A stretch of DNA of 64,000 nucleotides from Mycoplasmatales bacterium (GTDB taxonomy: Bacteria; Bacillota_I; Bacilli_A; Mycoplasmatales; Metamycoplasmataceae): positions 1-64,000 of the forward strand of contig JABSQT010000002.1 in the NCBI GenBank assembly GCA_013215715.1, in the 5' to 3' direction. Positions within the stretch are counted from its first letter, which is position 1, and the number at the start of each line of letters is the position of its first letter. A program made the translations under genes and the position numbers. The notes beneath the pieces are model-generated. The model made no database searches and was not told the DNA's origin. It saw only the letters and a program-made list of their open reading frames with translations. Positions 43,685 through 54,036 of the stretch are shown here, piece by piece.

Positions 43685-44401
43685 ATGGAAAATATAATAG
43701 GATTTAACATATTAGCTTTCTTATTTGCATACTTAATTGGAGCTTTAAATACCTCAATCATTGTTTCAAGAAAAATGCTTAAAGAAGATATACGACAAAG
43801 TGGTTCTGGTAATGCAGGAGCTACTAACATGGCACGTAAAACTGGCTTTGGTGGTGGAATGCTTATTGCTTTTATTGATTGAACGAAAGTGGTTTTTACA
43901 ACTTTAATATTTTGAATATTAAAAGAAAAGGCAGGACATGGTTTTGAAACAATATATATTCAGATAGTGGCTTTTGGTGTTCTTGTTGGACATATTTGAC
44001 CAATTTTCTTTAAATTTAAAGGTGGGAAAGGTGTTTCTGCATTTTTAGGATTTGTGATGTCATGAAATATAATTGCAGGTCTCATTATAATTATTGTTTT
44101 TTGAATTATTGTGTATTTTGTAGATAAAATATCATTCGCATCAATGGCTTGTACTTTAGTTGTTGTAATATTAACTTTTATTCCTTGATTCAACAATGGC
44201 ATATTAACAACAATCATGAAAAGTGGAAGTGATATCAAACAAGTCCAATATTGATTAACACCATTATTTGCAACATTAGTCTCTATGATAGTTATTTCAA
44301 AACATTACCAAAATATAAAGAGATTAATTAAAAAAGAAGAAAGTTCTTTTAGAGAATCTATTTTAAAAAGAAAACCCGGATGTAAATTATTTAAAAAATA
44401 A
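43685..44401 (+). CDS. plsY: Glycerol-3-phosphate acyltransferase PlsY
   Basis: A 238-residue membrane enzyme transferring acyl groups from acyl-phosphate to glycerol-3-phosphate, the first step of phospholipid synthesis. Motifs: SGNAGATNMAR near residue 40 and GHIWPIFFKFKGGKGV near 100. About seven hydrophobic segments and many TGA-Trp codons. The C-terminal basic tail is longer than in Bacillus. No Shine-Dalgarno sequence. Confidence 0.94.
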
Positions 44402-44681
44402 GATACCAAATATGGATAAAAAATTTCTACATTCGAAAGGATGTAGTTTTATATGTCAAAATACAAAACAAAAAAGAATAAATTTATTGATTTTAAAATG
44501 TGAATATGTTAAAAATCAATTGAAATTCAGCATGTAGTTTCTATGAGAAAGTTGGCAATTCTCTAGATAATGGGGAAGTAAAATATTTCTTCAGTTGTTT
44601 AAAAAGTGAATACCTAAAGAATATTAAAACATAAAAGATGTCTATTGAAGAAATTCACAAGCGCAAAAAAGTTTGCATTGA
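44402..44681. other. Decayed region around a transposase remnant
   Basis: Apart from the transposase fragment described separately, no intact gene is visible. A short inverted repeat, CTACATTCGAAAGGATGTAG (44429-44448), lies just after plsY and could be a terminator-like hairpin or an element end. Confidence 0.5.
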
Positions 44682-44691
44682 AAAGCACTAA
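44530..44691 (+). pseudogene. Remnant of an IS3-family transposase (OrfB C-terminus)
   Basis: The frame reads CSFYEKVGNSLDNGEVKYFF, then SCLKSEYLKNIKT, an in-frame TAA (44632-44634), and KMSIEEIHKRKKVCIEKH. The block GNSLDN-x-x-V/M-x-x-F-F-x-x-LK-x-E is the C-terminal part of the DDE domain in IS3-type OrfB, including the catalytic Glu region. The rest of the element is missing, so this is an old insertion. Confidence 0.8.
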
Positions 44692-44706
44692 TCGAAATTA
44701 GTGCTT
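44682..44706 (-). terminator. Terminator of galU
   Basis: AAGCACTAA pairs with TTAGTGCTT, followed by T4 on the minus strand; it overlaps the transposase remnant's end. Confidence 0.8.
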
Positions 44707-44740
44707 ATGAATCTAAATTTTAGAATTTATTTGTCTACGT

Positions 44741-45610
44741 TTATTTACTTTTAATAAATTTATAAATTGAATCTTTGATTTCATTATTTTCCAATGCATA
44801 ATCAATAGTTGCTTTCACAAACCCTTCAATTGAACCAAGATCGTATCTTGTGCCTTCAAATGTAAATGCATATATTTTTTCTGTTTCCATTAATCTTTCA
44901 AACGCATCAACAACATTAATTTCATTACCCACACCAGGTTTTAAGTCTCTTAATAATGTCATTAATTTTGGAGTAAATATATATCTACCTAATATTGCTT
45001 TATTTGATGGTGCATCTTTAAGTGCTGGTTTTTCCACTGCACCTGCAATTTCAAATAATTTCTGTTCTTTTTCAGAGTCATTAGAAGGTAATACAACACC
45101 ATATTTATGTATATTTTCAGGTTCGATATCTTGAACACCAATAATAGATGAACCAGTATCATTATAAGCTTTTATCAATTGTTTGATTGCAGGAGATTTT
45201 GAACGAATTAAATCATCTCCTAAAATTACAGCAAATGGCTCATTATGAGTTAAATCAGCACCCATAAAAATAGCATGCCCCAAACCTAATTGTTCATTTT
45301 GAATTGCAAATTTAACTTTAATAATCTTTCTTGTTGATTCAACCATATGCAACATTTCCACTTTGCCTTTTTGTTTAAGCATAGTTTCTAATTCCATATT
45401 TGTTTGGAAATAATTCATAATTTCCATTTTTCTTGGTGAAATAATTAAAATAACTTCTTCAATACCTGCATCAGAAGCTTCTTCTACTAAGTGATGAATA
45501 ATTGGTTTATTTAGCACCGGAACTAACTCTTTATGTACGACTTTTGTTAATGGCAGGAATCTTGTCCCTCAGCCTGCCGCTGGAATAATTACTTTTTTTA
45601 CTTGTTTCAT
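44741..45610 (-). CDS. galU: UTP-glucose-1-phosphate uridylyltransferase
   Basis: A 289-residue enzyme making UDP-glucose for glycolipids or polysaccharides. The nucleotide-binding start is VIIPAAGWGTRFLPLTK (TGA-Trp where Leu is usual), followed by KELVPVLNKP, LGLGHAI and GGVVEKP-like GAVEKP. The -10 box ends 6 bases before the ATG. Confidence 0.94.
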
Positions 45611-45616
45611 AAAAAA

Positions 45617-45622
45617 ATTATA
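45617..45622 (-). promoter_or_regulatory. -10 box of galU, leaderless
   Basis: TATAAT with 6 bases to the ATG. Confidence 0.7.
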
Positions 45623-45687
45623 TACCAAAGTGCATATTAAATTATTGTTATATTTTATTACTTTAATTATTATCTATTCCTTATTGT

Positions 45688-45693
45688 TATAAT
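45688..45693 (+). promoter_or_regulatory. -10 box of pepA
   Basis: TATAAT 28 bases before the ATG; an AAGGAG site lies between. Confidence 0.6.
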
Positions 45694-45721
45694 TCAAATA
45701 TAAACACACAAGGAGAATTAA

Positions 45722-47074
45722 ATGATAAAAATTTCAAAAGAAAACAAAGAACTTTTTACTTTAAAGGCAATTTTCAAAAATGAAAATATTAACCCAAATA
45801 TAATTCAAGACATAAATCATATTACTGAATTTATATCAAAAAAAGAAGTTCTTATATTTTTAGGCGATGCAAAAGACTTTAATATTAAATCTTTAAGAAA
45901 AGCAATAAAGAAAATTGTTAAAGAAAATAAAAGAGGGATCAATATAGATGTATCTTCATTTGTTACAAAAAAAGTCAGTCTTAAATCTGCAACAAAATTC
46001 TTTATTGAAGATACTTATTATGAGACTGCAATTATTTACAATGATAAAACCGGAAAAAATATACCAAAAGCAAAAAAAGATATTTTCTTATTAAATGTTG
46101 ATGATGCAATTGTTGCTGATTCTTTAAACAATTCGAAAGCCATTAATTGAGTAAGAGACTTACAACAACAACCTGCAAATATTTTAACATCAGTAGCATT
46201 AGCTGATATAGTTAAAAAAGAATTTGAAACAAATCACAAAAATATTAAAATTAAAGTAATTGAAAAACCAGAATTAAAAGAACTAGGTATGAATTTATTA
46301 CTAGCAGTTAATGCGGGTTCAAAATATGATGCTAGAGTTGTTGTACTTGAATATCAAGGGAATCCTGAATCAAATGAGAAAACAGTTTTTGTGGGTAAAG
46401 GTATTACATTTGATGCTGGAGGTTATGATATTAAAATTAACGGAGGCTTAATAGGCATGAAATATGATATGTCTGGTGCTGCAATTGTTGCTGGTGCTAT
46501 GAAAGTTATTTCAGAAACTAAACCAAAAGCAAATATTACAGCAGTAATGTGCATCACTGATAATAAGATCTCAATTGATGCAATCACTCCTGATTCAGTT
46601 ATTAAATCATTTGATGGTAAAACGGTTGAAATATCAGATACTGATGCAGAGGGTAGATTAGTTCTTGCTGATGGTTTAGCATATGCAGCTAAGACCCTTA
46701 AAGCTACAAAGATTATTGATATAGCAACTTTAACTGGAACAGTTTTATATCAATTAGGAAATACTTATACTGGTGTTTGAGCAACATCAGATGAATTATT
46801 TAATAATATCAATAAGGTTGCTCGTTCTCAAGATGAAATGTTATGAAGAATGCCTTTTCACGAAGATTATGCTAAGGGGATTAAATCATCTGATGTTGCT
46901 GATTTAATGAATTATTCCAAAACATGTAGGGTTGATTCTTCTCAAGCAGCAATGTTTTTAAAAGAATTTACAAATGAAGTTCCTTATATTCACTTAGATA
47001 TTGCTGGTACGGCTGATATTAAAGGAAAACCAACTTCAGTATTATTAAAAACACTTGCACATATTGAAGAATAA
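45722..47074 (+). CDS. pepA: Leucyl aminopeptidase (M17)
   Basis: A 450-residue cytosolic aminopeptidase with two metal ions. The N-terminal domain (1-150) is poorly conserved; the catalytic domain has VGKGITFDAGG, MKYDMSGAA and the signature ISDTDAEGRLVLADGL (usually NTDAEGRL). TGA codons at 46148, 46778 and 46844 areas are Trp. Starts after AAGGAG. Supports peptide-based nutrition. Confidence 0.94.
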
Positions 47075-47097
47075 AAATACTCTTTTGAGTATTTTTA
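47072..47097 (+). terminator. Terminator of pepA
   Basis: AAAAATACTC pairs with GAGTATTTTT. Confidence 0.85.
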
Positions 47098-47116
47098 TTT
47101 TCTAAAAAGAAATAAG

Positions 47117-47144
47117 AAAAAATTGACTTTTAGAGTCAATTTTA
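47117..47144 (-). terminator. Terminator of the tRNA pair
   Basis: AAAATTGACTC/GTCAATTTT hairpin with a T-run on the minus strand, directly after tRNA-Ala. Confidence 0.8.
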
Positions 47145-47149
47145 ACAAA

Positions 47150-47226
47150 TGGTGGAGAGGATGGGAATCGAACCCACTACCCCCTGCGTGCAAGGCAGGT
47201 GCTCTAGCCAAGTGAGCTACCCCCCC
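47150..47226 (-). tRNA. tRNA-Ala (anticodon TGC)
   Basis: All arms fold: acceptor GGGGGGG/CCTCTCC with two G-T pairs, D-arm with GCTC...GAGC, anticodon loop CTTGCAC, T-arm loop TTCGATT, discriminator A and encoded CCA. Its UGC anticodon and ACCA end match the specifier candidate and UGGU of the alaS T-box. Confidence 0.97.
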
Positions 47227-47252
47227 AAATAAAAACATCCTTACGGATGATA

Positions 47253-47329
47253 TGGTGCGAACGAATGGAATCGAACCATCGACCTCACGATTATCAGTCG
47301 TGTGCTCTAACCAGCTGAGCTACGCTCGC
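47253..47329 (-). tRNA. tRNA-Ile (anticodon GAT)
   Basis: Acceptor GCGAGCG/CGTTCGC, anticodon loop CTGATAA, T loop TTCGATT, discriminator A and encoded CCA. Tandem with tRNA-Ala, 26 bases upstream of it, outside any rRNA operon in the window. Confidence 0.97.
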
Positions 47330-47404
47330 ATTAATATTAATGCAATATCTTTGCTTTAATATAATATCATATTCACAACCTTTTTATCCTATTTTTTTCA
47401 TATT

Positions 47405-47432
47405 TTTTTACTTTTTTTAAAAAAAGTAAAAA
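47405..47432. repeat. Perfect A/T palindrome
   Basis: TTTTTACTTTTTTT runs into its own complement AAAAAAAGTAAAAA. It lies between the tRNAs and the rpsI terminator and may back up termination. Confidence 0.5.
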
Positions 47433-47437
47433 GAAGA

Positions 47438-47460
47438 ATAAAAAAACTGCAATATGCAGT
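47438..47460 (-). terminator. Terminator of rplM-rpsI
   Basis: ACTGCA pairs with TGCAGT, followed by T7 on the minus strand. Confidence 0.85.
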
Positions 47461-47469
47461 AATTTTTTA

Positions 47470-47862
47470 TTAACGTTTCGAGAATTGTCTTGCTCTACGA
47501 GCTTTTCTAAGACCTGGTTTTTTACGTTCTTTAATACGTGCATCCCTAGTTAATAATCCAGCTTTTTTAAGAGTTGGTCTATAATCAGCTGAAGCTTGTA
47601 GTAAAGCTCTTGCAATTCCTAATCTAATTGCTGAAGCTTGTCCTGAAAGTCCTCCACCTTTTACATTAACTCTGATATCAAAAGTACCTTTTGTTTCAGT
47701 AATTACAAGTGCTTGTTCTGCGTCTTGCAGAAGAATTGTTGACATTAAGTAATCTAGTGAATCTCTACCATTAATTTTAAATTCACCTTTACCTGGTTTA
47801 ATAATAACTCTAGCTGTTGAAGATTTACGTCTTCCTAAACCTCTATATTCTACATTTGCCAT
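47470..47862 (-). CDS. rpsI: 30S ribosomal protein S9
   Basis: S9, 130 residues, with [12 protein letters not shown] near the start and the C-terminal RARQFSKR that contacts P-site tRNA. Shares a base with the rplM stop. Confidence 0.98.
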   Translation of the reverse strand: MANVEYRGLGRRKSSTARVIIKPGKGEFKINGRDSLDYLMSTILLQDAEQALVITETKGTFDIRVNVKGGGLSGQASAIRLGIARALLQASADYRPTLKKAGLLTRDARIKERKKPGLRKARRARQFSKR

Positions 47863-48296
47863 TATTTTACCTCCAGTTTCTTAGGTTTTTGTGCCTCTTG
47901 AGCATGTTTTGGTCCTGCATAAACAAATAAATTTCTCCTTTGTTTATCTCCAAGTTTTGTATGTGGTATCATACCTTGAATAGCTTTTTCAACTAATGCT
48001 GTAGGTTTTTTCTTTCTCAAATCTGCTGCATTAATTGTTTTTAATCCACCTGGATACATTGAGTGAGAGTAGTATAATTTATCCTCTTCTTTATTTGCTG
48101 TAAGAACGATTTTTTCAGCATTAATAACAATAATGTAATCTCCGCAATCAACATTTGGTGTAAATGTTGGTTTATTTTTACCACGTAGATATGTAGCAGC
48201 AATAACAGCTAATCTACCTAGTGTTTGACCTTCAGCGTCGATAACGTATCAGTCTTTTTGAACTTCTTGATGTTTAACGATTGTTGTTTGTCTCAT
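47862..48296 (-). CDS. rplM: 50S ribosomal protein L13
   Basis: L13, 144 residues, with [15 protein letters not shown] near the start and the signature block [13 protein letters not shown] near the end. Start at ATG 48296 after AGGAG. Preceded by a TTGACA box at 48354-48359. Confidence 0.97.
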
Positions 48297-48353
48297 ATTT
48301 TGATCTCCTATATTTTTATTTAAATTTTATTTAAAATGTTTTATTTTTTTGTT

Positions 48354-48359
48354 TGTCAA
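48354..48359 (-). promoter_or_regulatory. -35 box of rplM-rpsI
   Basis: TTGACA on the minus strand; the -10 region about 17 bases on is only TTTTAA-like. Confidence 0.5.
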
Positions 48360-48554
48360 CTTTTAATTTTTACTTGCGATGTTGTTAAAACCGCAACTCA
48401 ACTATGTAATACGCTTATTTATTATAACAAAATTAAAAAAGATATATCACAAATTATTAATAAATATAATTTTAACCCTAAAATTTATTCTATTGATTAC
48501 TTCATTATGTAAAATAAATTTTACTTTTTTTAATATACCAATCAATATTTTAAA
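48360..48554. other. AT-rich intergenic region
   Basis: I see no convincing gene. A short TTGCG...CGCAA hairpin lies at about 48373-48395, upstream of the rplM promoter. Confidence 0.4.
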
Positions 48555-48579
48555 AAATAAAAAGTTTTATTATTAAAAC
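48555..48579 (-). terminator. Terminator of rsmE
   Basis: GTTTTA pairs with TAAAAC, then a T-run. Confidence 0.65.
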
Positions 48580-48620
48580 ATTTTTTTCAATTACAATAAA
48601 ATTAAAATTAAGAAGTTATA

Positions 48621-49298
48621 TTAAATATTTTCACTAATCACTTTACTTAATACAAAAATACTTGCAGTTTCCGCCCTTAATATTCTTTTACCCAATGAAA
48701 TATTTAAACAATCTTTTTCTTCAGCTAAAGTAATTTCTTCATTTGAAAAACCCCCTTCAGGACCAATAAAAAAGATGGAGTCAGTTGGAAAAGTATTAGA
48801 TACGGACTTATTAGTTTTTTCATGAGCAATGAATTTATTTTTCATCTTTATATTTAAAGCGTCTTCAAATGTCATAGGTTCAGTTACAATCATTTTTTTA
48901 TTCCTGAAAGATTGTTCACATGCATTATGAGAAATTTGATTTCAACGCTCTATTTTTTTAAAAAATTTATCATTTATTTTTATTTCAACTCTTTTTGTAA
49001 TTAAGGGGATAATTTTTGTTGCACCAAGCTCTGCTGCTTTTTGAATCATTCATTCAAATCTTTTTATATTGATTAAAGCGGCTGCAATAATAACTTCACC
49101 ACTATGTTCATGTTCTTCTTCGAGAATTTCAATTATTTTTGCCTGTTGACCATCCATTTTACATATATAAAATTGAGAATCAAAAATACATATAAATTTT
49201 TCATTTAACACACGAGCAACTTTCATATGTTTGAAAGTTTCTTCTGATATTTCAAAATGTGTTTCGTTTATTTTATTAGTTACAAAAAATCTAAACAT
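48621..49298 (-). CDS. rsmE: 16S rRNA (uracil-1498-N3)-methyltransferase
   Basis: A 225-residue SPOUT methyltransferase. The knot motifs FIGPEGGFSNEE and SLGKRILRAETA are clear; an N-terminal PUA-like domain precedes them. Sequence TTTATAATTAATTTATG around the start is identical to that of dinB, with the -10 box 6 bases before the ATG. Confidence 0.95.
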
Positions 49299-49304
49299 AA
49301 ATTA

Positions 49305-49310
49305 ATTATA
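49305..49310 (-). promoter_or_regulatory. -10 box of rsmE, leaderless
   Basis: TATAAT with 6 bases to the ATG. Confidence 0.7.
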
Positions 49311-49324
49311 AAATAAAAACATAA

Positions 49325-49348
49325 ATAAAAACCACTATTGTGGTTTTA
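49325..49348 (-). terminator. Terminator of the ECF module
   Basis: AAAACCAC pairs with GTGGTTTT and overlaps the ecfT stop codon. Confidence 0.8.
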
Positions 49349-50176
49349 ATAAGGCATTGGAAATGGATGGATTCCACACATACCTAAAATCACCCATGTA
49401 AGCATCCCTAAAATAATCCCTAATGTAATAATATCAAAGTATTTAATCGAATATTTTCTATATCTTGTTCTTTTTGCATACGGATCATATCCTCTTGTTT
49501 CCATAGCGTTACCAAGATCTTCTGCTTTTGAGAATGAAGTTACAAATAAAGGGATTATAAGAGTTACAGTTGATTTCACTTTTGCTCTTGGTCCACCATT
49601 TTTAAAATCAACACCTCTAGAAGCTTGAGCTTTCATAATTCTTTGTGATTCTTCAAGTAATGTTGGTATAAATCTTAAAGCAATTGCAATTATCATAGCT
49701 ATTATGTGTACTGGAAATTTTATAATTTTTAATGGTAACATTAAATCTTCAAGACCCCTTGTTAAATCTATTGGTTTAGTAGTAGAAGTTAAAATGGTGG
49801 TTATAATTATCATAAAATAAACTCTCACTGCAATTAACATTGTTCTATCAATCGCTTCACCCGATATCTTAACTTTTCATCACTCAATAGTATTGAATCA
49901 TTGATCATACGTTGGTTTAATGATAAAAATATTTATTATAAATAAAAATATAGCAATAAAGATAACAGGTTTTAACATTGAGATTAATTTCCTAATAGGC
50001 ATCCTTGATAAGAAATAACATATAATAACTGGTACCATTATAATTCCATAACCAATATAACTTCTATTTAAAAATACAATAACAATTAACAAAATATTAC
50101 AAAGTAACTTAACCCTCGGGTCAAGTCTGTGTACTATTGTATTATTGGGTATATATTTACCAACTGTTAATTGCAT
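49346..50176 (-). CDS. ecfT: ECF transporter transmembrane subunit EcfT
   Basis: A 276-residue membrane scaffold of group II ECF vitamin/metal transporters. Two Ala/Thr-Arg-Gly coupling motifs that dock on the ATPases are seen: QASRGVDF and METRGYDP. Several hydrophobic segments flank them; TGA-Trp codons bridge 49841-49897. Last gene of ecfA1-ecfA2-ecfT. Substrate-binding S subunits are not in the window. Confidence 0.95.
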
Positions 50177-51082
50177 TTATTCTCCTTTTCTATTATTTAA
50201 AACTTCCACTAAGTCATCAATAGTTTTTACTCTTGGAATTTTAACTCCTCTTTCTTCTAATTTATTAACTAAAGCTAATAATTTCGGAGGTTCTAATTGA
50301 TTTTCTTTAAGGAATTCAGTATCTTTTAAAACATCATAGGAATCTTCGAATTTAATTAATTCACCTTGCGAAAACATCATTGTATAATCTGTTCTTGCTA
50401 AAGCGTCATCTAAGTTATGTGTAACGATAATAATTGTTTTTTTATCTTTGTGTAACCTATCAAAAATATCAAGTATTTCTTGCGATCCTTGTGGATCTAA
50501 ACCTGCGGTAGGTTCATCAAAAATAAGTGTATCTGGCTCCATAGCTAAAATACCAGCAAGAGCAACACGTCTTTTTTGACCACCTGATAGTGAAAAAGGT
50601 GATTTTTTCAAATATTCTTTATCAAGACCCACTAACTCAAGATATTTAGCCGCTAATTGTTTTGCCTCTTCTTTCGAAGAACCCATAGTGATTGGACCAA
50701 ACATAATATCTTTTTCTATCGTTTCCTCAAATAATTGATATTCAGCAAATTGAAATACAATGCCTATTCTCTTTCTTATTTGTTTGATCTTTTTAATCTT
50801 CCGTTTTGATGCTTTTATATTTCTTTCAATAGTTATAAATTCATGTTCTGAATTATCTTTCTTTGTATTAGGAACCTCAAACTTTAAATTAATATCTCCT
50901 GATGTTGGTAATATTAATGCATTTAAATGTTCTATATATGTTGTTTTACCAGAACCAGTATGTCCAATTATAGAAATAGACATACCTTGTTCTATTGTTG
51001 ACGTTACATTTTTTAATGCTGTAAATTCTTGAGGTTGCCCTTTATCGAATGTATGTGTTAATTTATTGGTTTTTATTTGCAT
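50177..51082 (-). CDS. ecfA2: ECF transporter ATPase EcfA2
   Basis: A 301-residue ABC ATPase: Walker [10 protein letters not shown], signature [13 protein letters not shown], Walker [14 protein letters not shown]-loop THNL. It has a longer linker after Walker A than EcfA1 (residues about 65-105). Overlaps ecfA1 by 10 bases. Confidence 0.95.
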   Translation of the reverse strand: MQIKTNKLTHTFDKGQPQEFTALKNVTSTIEQGMSISIIGHTGSGKTTYIEHLNALILPTSGDINLKFEVPNTKKDNSEHEFITIERNIKASKRKIKKIKQIRKRIGIVFQFAEYQLFEETIEKDIMFGPITMGSSKEEAKQLAAKYLELVGLDKEYLKKSPFSLSGGQKRRVALAGILAMEPDTLIFDEPTAGLDPQGSQEILDIFDRLHKDKKTIIIVTHNLDDALARTDYTMMFSQGELIKFEDSYDVLKDTEFLKENQLEPPKLLALVNKLEERGVKIPRVKTIDDLVEVLNNRKGE

Positions 51083-51870
51083 AATTCACCTAACAATTCT
51101 TCTTCGTCATATGTTGCTTTTATATTTTTTAGTTTAGAAGATAACTTATAAATAAATGGTGCATCAATTTTGGCTAGATTAACAATTTCTTCATTATTTA
51201 ATATATCTGATGGTTGGCCACTTGCTATTAATTGACCTTTTGAAAAAACTAAAATTTCATCAGCTAATATAGCCTCATCCATATTATGTGTAATTGAAAT
51301 TAATGTTTTTTTTCTTGATTTTTGTATATCTCTAATTAATTCAAGAACTTCATTTTTTCCTTTTGGATCCAACATAGAAGTAACCTCATCGAATATAATA
51401 ACTTCAGGATCGAGTGCTAATGTTGATGCGATTGCAACTCTTTGTTTTTGACCACCTGAAAGAGTTTGCGGCTCTCTATCTAAATATTTTTCCATACCAA
51501 CCTTAAGAGAAAGTTCTTGAACAATTTTTTGCATTTCTTCTCTATCAAGTTTTTTATTTTCTAAACCAAATGCAATATCATCTTCAACCGTAGAACCTAT
51601 GAATTGATTATCGGGGTTTTGAAAAACTATACCAATTTTATTTCTAATTTGTTTTAATGTTTTTTTTGACATTACAACATCGTCAATAGTGATTGTTCCT
51701 CCGGTTGGTTTATATAAACCAACTAAAAGTTTTGATAATGTTGATTTACCAGAACCATTATGTCCAACTATAGCAATATACTTACCTTTAGTCATTGAAA
51801 AATTAACATTAGTTAAAGCATTTACCTTAGCATCGGAATATTTAAAAGAAAGATTTTTTACTTGTATCAT
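51073..51870 (-). CDS. ecfA1: ECF transporter ATPase EcfA1
   Basis: A 265-residue ABC ATPase: Walker [11 protein letters not shown]-loop FQNPDNQF, signature [12 protein letters not shown], Walker [15 protein letters not shown]-loop THNMDE. First gene of the module; the -10-like TACAAT ends 6 bases before the ATG. In many Firmicutes this module follows rplQ; here it is next to rplM-rpsI instead. Confidence 0.95.
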   Translation of the reverse strand: MIQVKNLSFKYSDAKVNALTNVNFSMTKGKYIAIVGHNGSGKSTLSKLLVGLYKPTGGTITIDDVVMSKKTLKQIRNKIGIVFQNPDNQFIGSTVEDDIAFGLENKKLDREEMQKIVQELSLKVGMEKYLDREPQTLSGGQKQRVAIASTLALDPEVIIFDEVTSMLDPKGKNEVLELIRDIQKSRKKTLISITHNMDEAILADEILVFSKGQLIASGQPSDILNNEEIVNLAKIDAPFIYKLSSKLKNIKATYDEEELLGELCK

Positions 51871-51876
51871 ATTTAA

Positions 51877-51882
51877 ATTGTA
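51877..51882 (-). promoter_or_regulatory. -10 box of the ECF module, leaderless
   Basis: TACAAT with 6 bases to the ATG. Confidence 0.55.
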
Positions 51883-51908
51883 TAAAAAAAAGAGATATTA
51901 TGAGTATA

Positions 51909-51931
51909 AAAAAAGTGAGAATTAAATCTCA
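51909..51931 (-). terminator. Terminator of hpt
   Basis: TGAGA pairs with TCTCA and is followed by T7; the hpt stop codon lies in the loop. Confidence 0.7.
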
Positions 51932-52467
51932 TCTAATTTTTCTTGATTAAAAACGGCAATTACTGGTAAATTTCTCATTTTTTCCTTAACATCCAATCCA
52001 TAACCTACTAAAAATTTATCTGGAACAATTAATCCAACTTTATCAGCATGTAAATCAACTTTTCTACCAGTTGGCTTATCCATTAATGTGATAATTTTTA
52101 ATGATTTTGGATTTCTTGCCGAAAGATTTTCAACAACAGCCTTGAGAGTAATACCCGAATCAATTATATCCTCTGCAATTAAAATATCTTTCCCTGAAAT
52201 GTCTTTTTTAAGATCCATAACAATTTTAACATTACCTGTTGATTCAGTTGAACCACCATATGAAGAAACAGTCATAAAATCAATTGACATATCTACCGTA
52301 ACATCCATCATTAATTTTGACAAAAATGGTATAGAACCCTTCAATAGACCTATTATCACTAAATCTTTTGAATCTTTATATTCTTTATTAACTCAATCCG
52401 CTAATTCTTTAATCTTAGTTTCAATTTCTTCTCTTGTGTATATTATTTCTTTAATTCTTGAATCCAT
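51922..52467 (-). CDS. hpt: Hypoxanthine phosphoribosyltransferase
   Basis: A 181-residue purine-salvage enzyme making IMP/GMP from hypoxanthine/guanine and PRPP. The PRPP loop ILIAEDIIDSGITL and the catalytic-loop region SSYGGSTESTG are present. Starts at ATG after AAGGAG. Confidence 0.95.
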
Positions 52468-52484
52468 ATTTTTCTCCTTTAAAA

Positions 52485-52514
52485 ATGAAAAAATGCCAGT
52501 TGATACTAACTAGC
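52485..52514 (-). terminator. Terminator of greA
   Basis: GCTAGTT pairs with AACTGGC (one G-T pair), then T6. Confidence 0.75.
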
Positions 52515-52524
52515 TTTTTATTTT

Positions 52525-52995
52525 TTATTCGTTAATACTTACAACTTTAACTTTGTATTTATTTTCAACTTCAACAGTGACAATATCACCTTTAGATGTA
52601 CCTAAAACAGCTTTTGCAAGAGGTGATTCATTTGAAACTTTACCTTCAAATGGATTAGCTTCTTGTCTACCAACAATTTTCACAACCTTTGTATTTTTAG
52701 TTCTTTGATCTTCTAATTCTACTTGTGAACCAATTCTAACCATATCTTTTTTAGAACTTGCTTTAATCAATTTTGAATTTTCTAAAATTGATTCAATCTC
52801 TCTAATACGATCTTCGATTTGTCCTTGTTTTTCTCTAGCTGCATCAAATTCTGCATTTTCAGAAAGATCACCTTGTGCTCTAGCTTCTGCTAATTCAGCA
52901 ATAACTTTTGGTCTTTCTATTTCAACTAAACTTTTAATTTCTTCTTGTAATTTTGCTTTACCTTCTTTAGTAAGCATATTTAGGTTTTTTTCCAT
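52525..52995 (-). CDS. greA: Transcription elongation factor GreA
   Basis: A 156-residue factor that helps stalled RNA polymerase cleave its transcript. N-terminal coiled coil carries the catalytic acidic tip (ARAQGDLSENAEFDAAREKQ); the C-terminal FKBP-like domain ends in the family's SPLAKAVLG. Starts after AAGGAG. Confidence 0.97.
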   Translation of the reverse strand: MEKNLNMLTKEGKAKLQEEIKSLVEIERPKVIAELAEARAQGDLSENAEFDAAREKQGQIEDRIREIESILENSKLIKASSKKDMVRIGSQVELEDQRTKNTKVVKIVGRQEANPFEGKVSNESPLAKAVLGTSKGDIVTVEVENKYKVKVVSINE

Positions 52996-53047
52996 ATTTT
53001 CTCCTTGTATTAACTTTTATTAGTATTATTTTATCAAATTTTAACAT

Positions 53048-53728
53048 TTATTTAGCAGCAATGATAAAACCTTCGTGTATTTTTTGATGTTCAAATCTAA
53101 TGCCAGTAAGTTTCATATAATTAATTAATTTCTTTTGATCTTTCGTGGGTTTTTTGCAATTTGTTATTATTAACATACCTTTTTTAGAAACGTTAACTCA
53201 TGAATTATCAAATGCTAAATTAAAATCAGGGCTTTCTGTAGAAATAAATATAAAATCAAATTTTTGTGTTAAAAGTTTATTTTCTATAAATTTAATCCTT
53301 GTTTTTGGAATCTCAAATTCTTTGAGTAACTTTTCAAATAATTCCATATCTCTAATTGATTCCTTAAGAAGAGTAACATTTGCTTTTGTTTTTTTAATAA
53401 TTGTTATTGCTTCATAACCTTCGGTTACACCTTCAATTCAAACACTTTTATATCCATTTCTAATAATGTTTGTTATTAAATATTCCATCGATAAATCATC
53501 AATTGGGCTTTTAATTTGTTCTTTTAATTCTCAAATCATCTCCCCTATTTCTGTTCTTTCTAGCAATTCTTTTGCATTAGGATCACTCACATTTAATTTT
53601 GTTTCTTTTAATAATAGAGTTTTTTTTAATTTTCTCGCTTTAATTTGTAAAATTGTAAAAATAGTAAATCCAATTATTAAAACTATAAATACAGATGCAA
53701 TCAATATATATCTAGTTGTAGAATCCAT
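53048..53728 (-). CDS. Membrane-anchored putative methyltransferase (BC85_0335-like)
   Basis: A 226-residue protein with an N-terminal transmembrane helix (about residues 8-29), a basic linker, then an alpha/beta domain with a VWIEGVTEGYEAITIIKKTKANVTLLKES segment resembling a SAM-dependent O-methyltransferase Rossmann start, though the glycine-rich loop is weak. Similar proteins in mollicutes are, from memory, annotated as BC85_0335 family putative methyltransferases. Coupled to the DUF1292-like gene (TAATGG junction). Activity is unproven. Confidence 0.6.
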
Positions 53729-54000
53729 TATTCTACCTCTTCTCCTTCTTCCTCATATGTTTCTTGGTATTCTTCATATACTTTCTCAACCAATGATCAC
53801 TCATCCTCTTCTATTGGTTTAAGTTGCCCTTGTTCATCAACTTTCGCTGCGAACAATTCTTCTTGAACTTCATAAAGAACAAAATCATCTCCATTAGCTT
53901 CAAACGTAAACAAAATTTCACCTTCTACTTTTTCTCCATTTTCTAATGTTATTTCAATGATTCTATCTTCATCAATATTTGTGTTTGTATTATTTTCCAT
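53728..54000 (-). CDS. DUF1292-like acidic protein
   Basis: A 90-residue very acidic protein resembling YrzB/DUF1292: IIEITLENGEKVEGEILFTFEANGDDFVLYE (in part) is the conserved block. A TGA-Trp near 53796. In Firmicutes this gene also follows alaS-ruvX. It has its own -10 box (TAAAAT) 6 bases before the ATG. Confidence 0.82.
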
Positions 54001-54006
54001 AAAAGT

Positions 54007-54012
54007 ATTTTA
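54007..54012 (-). promoter_or_regulatory. -10 box of the DUF1292-like gene, leaderless
   Basis: TAAAAT with 6 bases to the ATG. Confidence 0.5.
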
Positions 54013-54018
54013 ACAAAA

Positions 54019-54036
54019 TAAAAAGCCCTAAGGCTT
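54019..54036 (-). terminator. Terminator of alaS-ruvX
   Basis: AAGCC pairs with GGCTT, then T-rich; overlaps the ruvX stop codon. Confidence 0.7.

Noticed and set aside
47227-47252. Short hairpin (ATCC...GGAT) between the two tRNA genes as a terminator
   Set aside because: The stem is only 4 bp and no T-run follows; it is more likely a processing spacer.
48379-48576. A 65-codon plus-strand open frame between rplM and rsmE
   Set aside because: Composed almost only of Ile, Leu, Lys, Asn and Phe, with no ribosome site or leaderless promoter; typical of AT-rich intergenic DNA.
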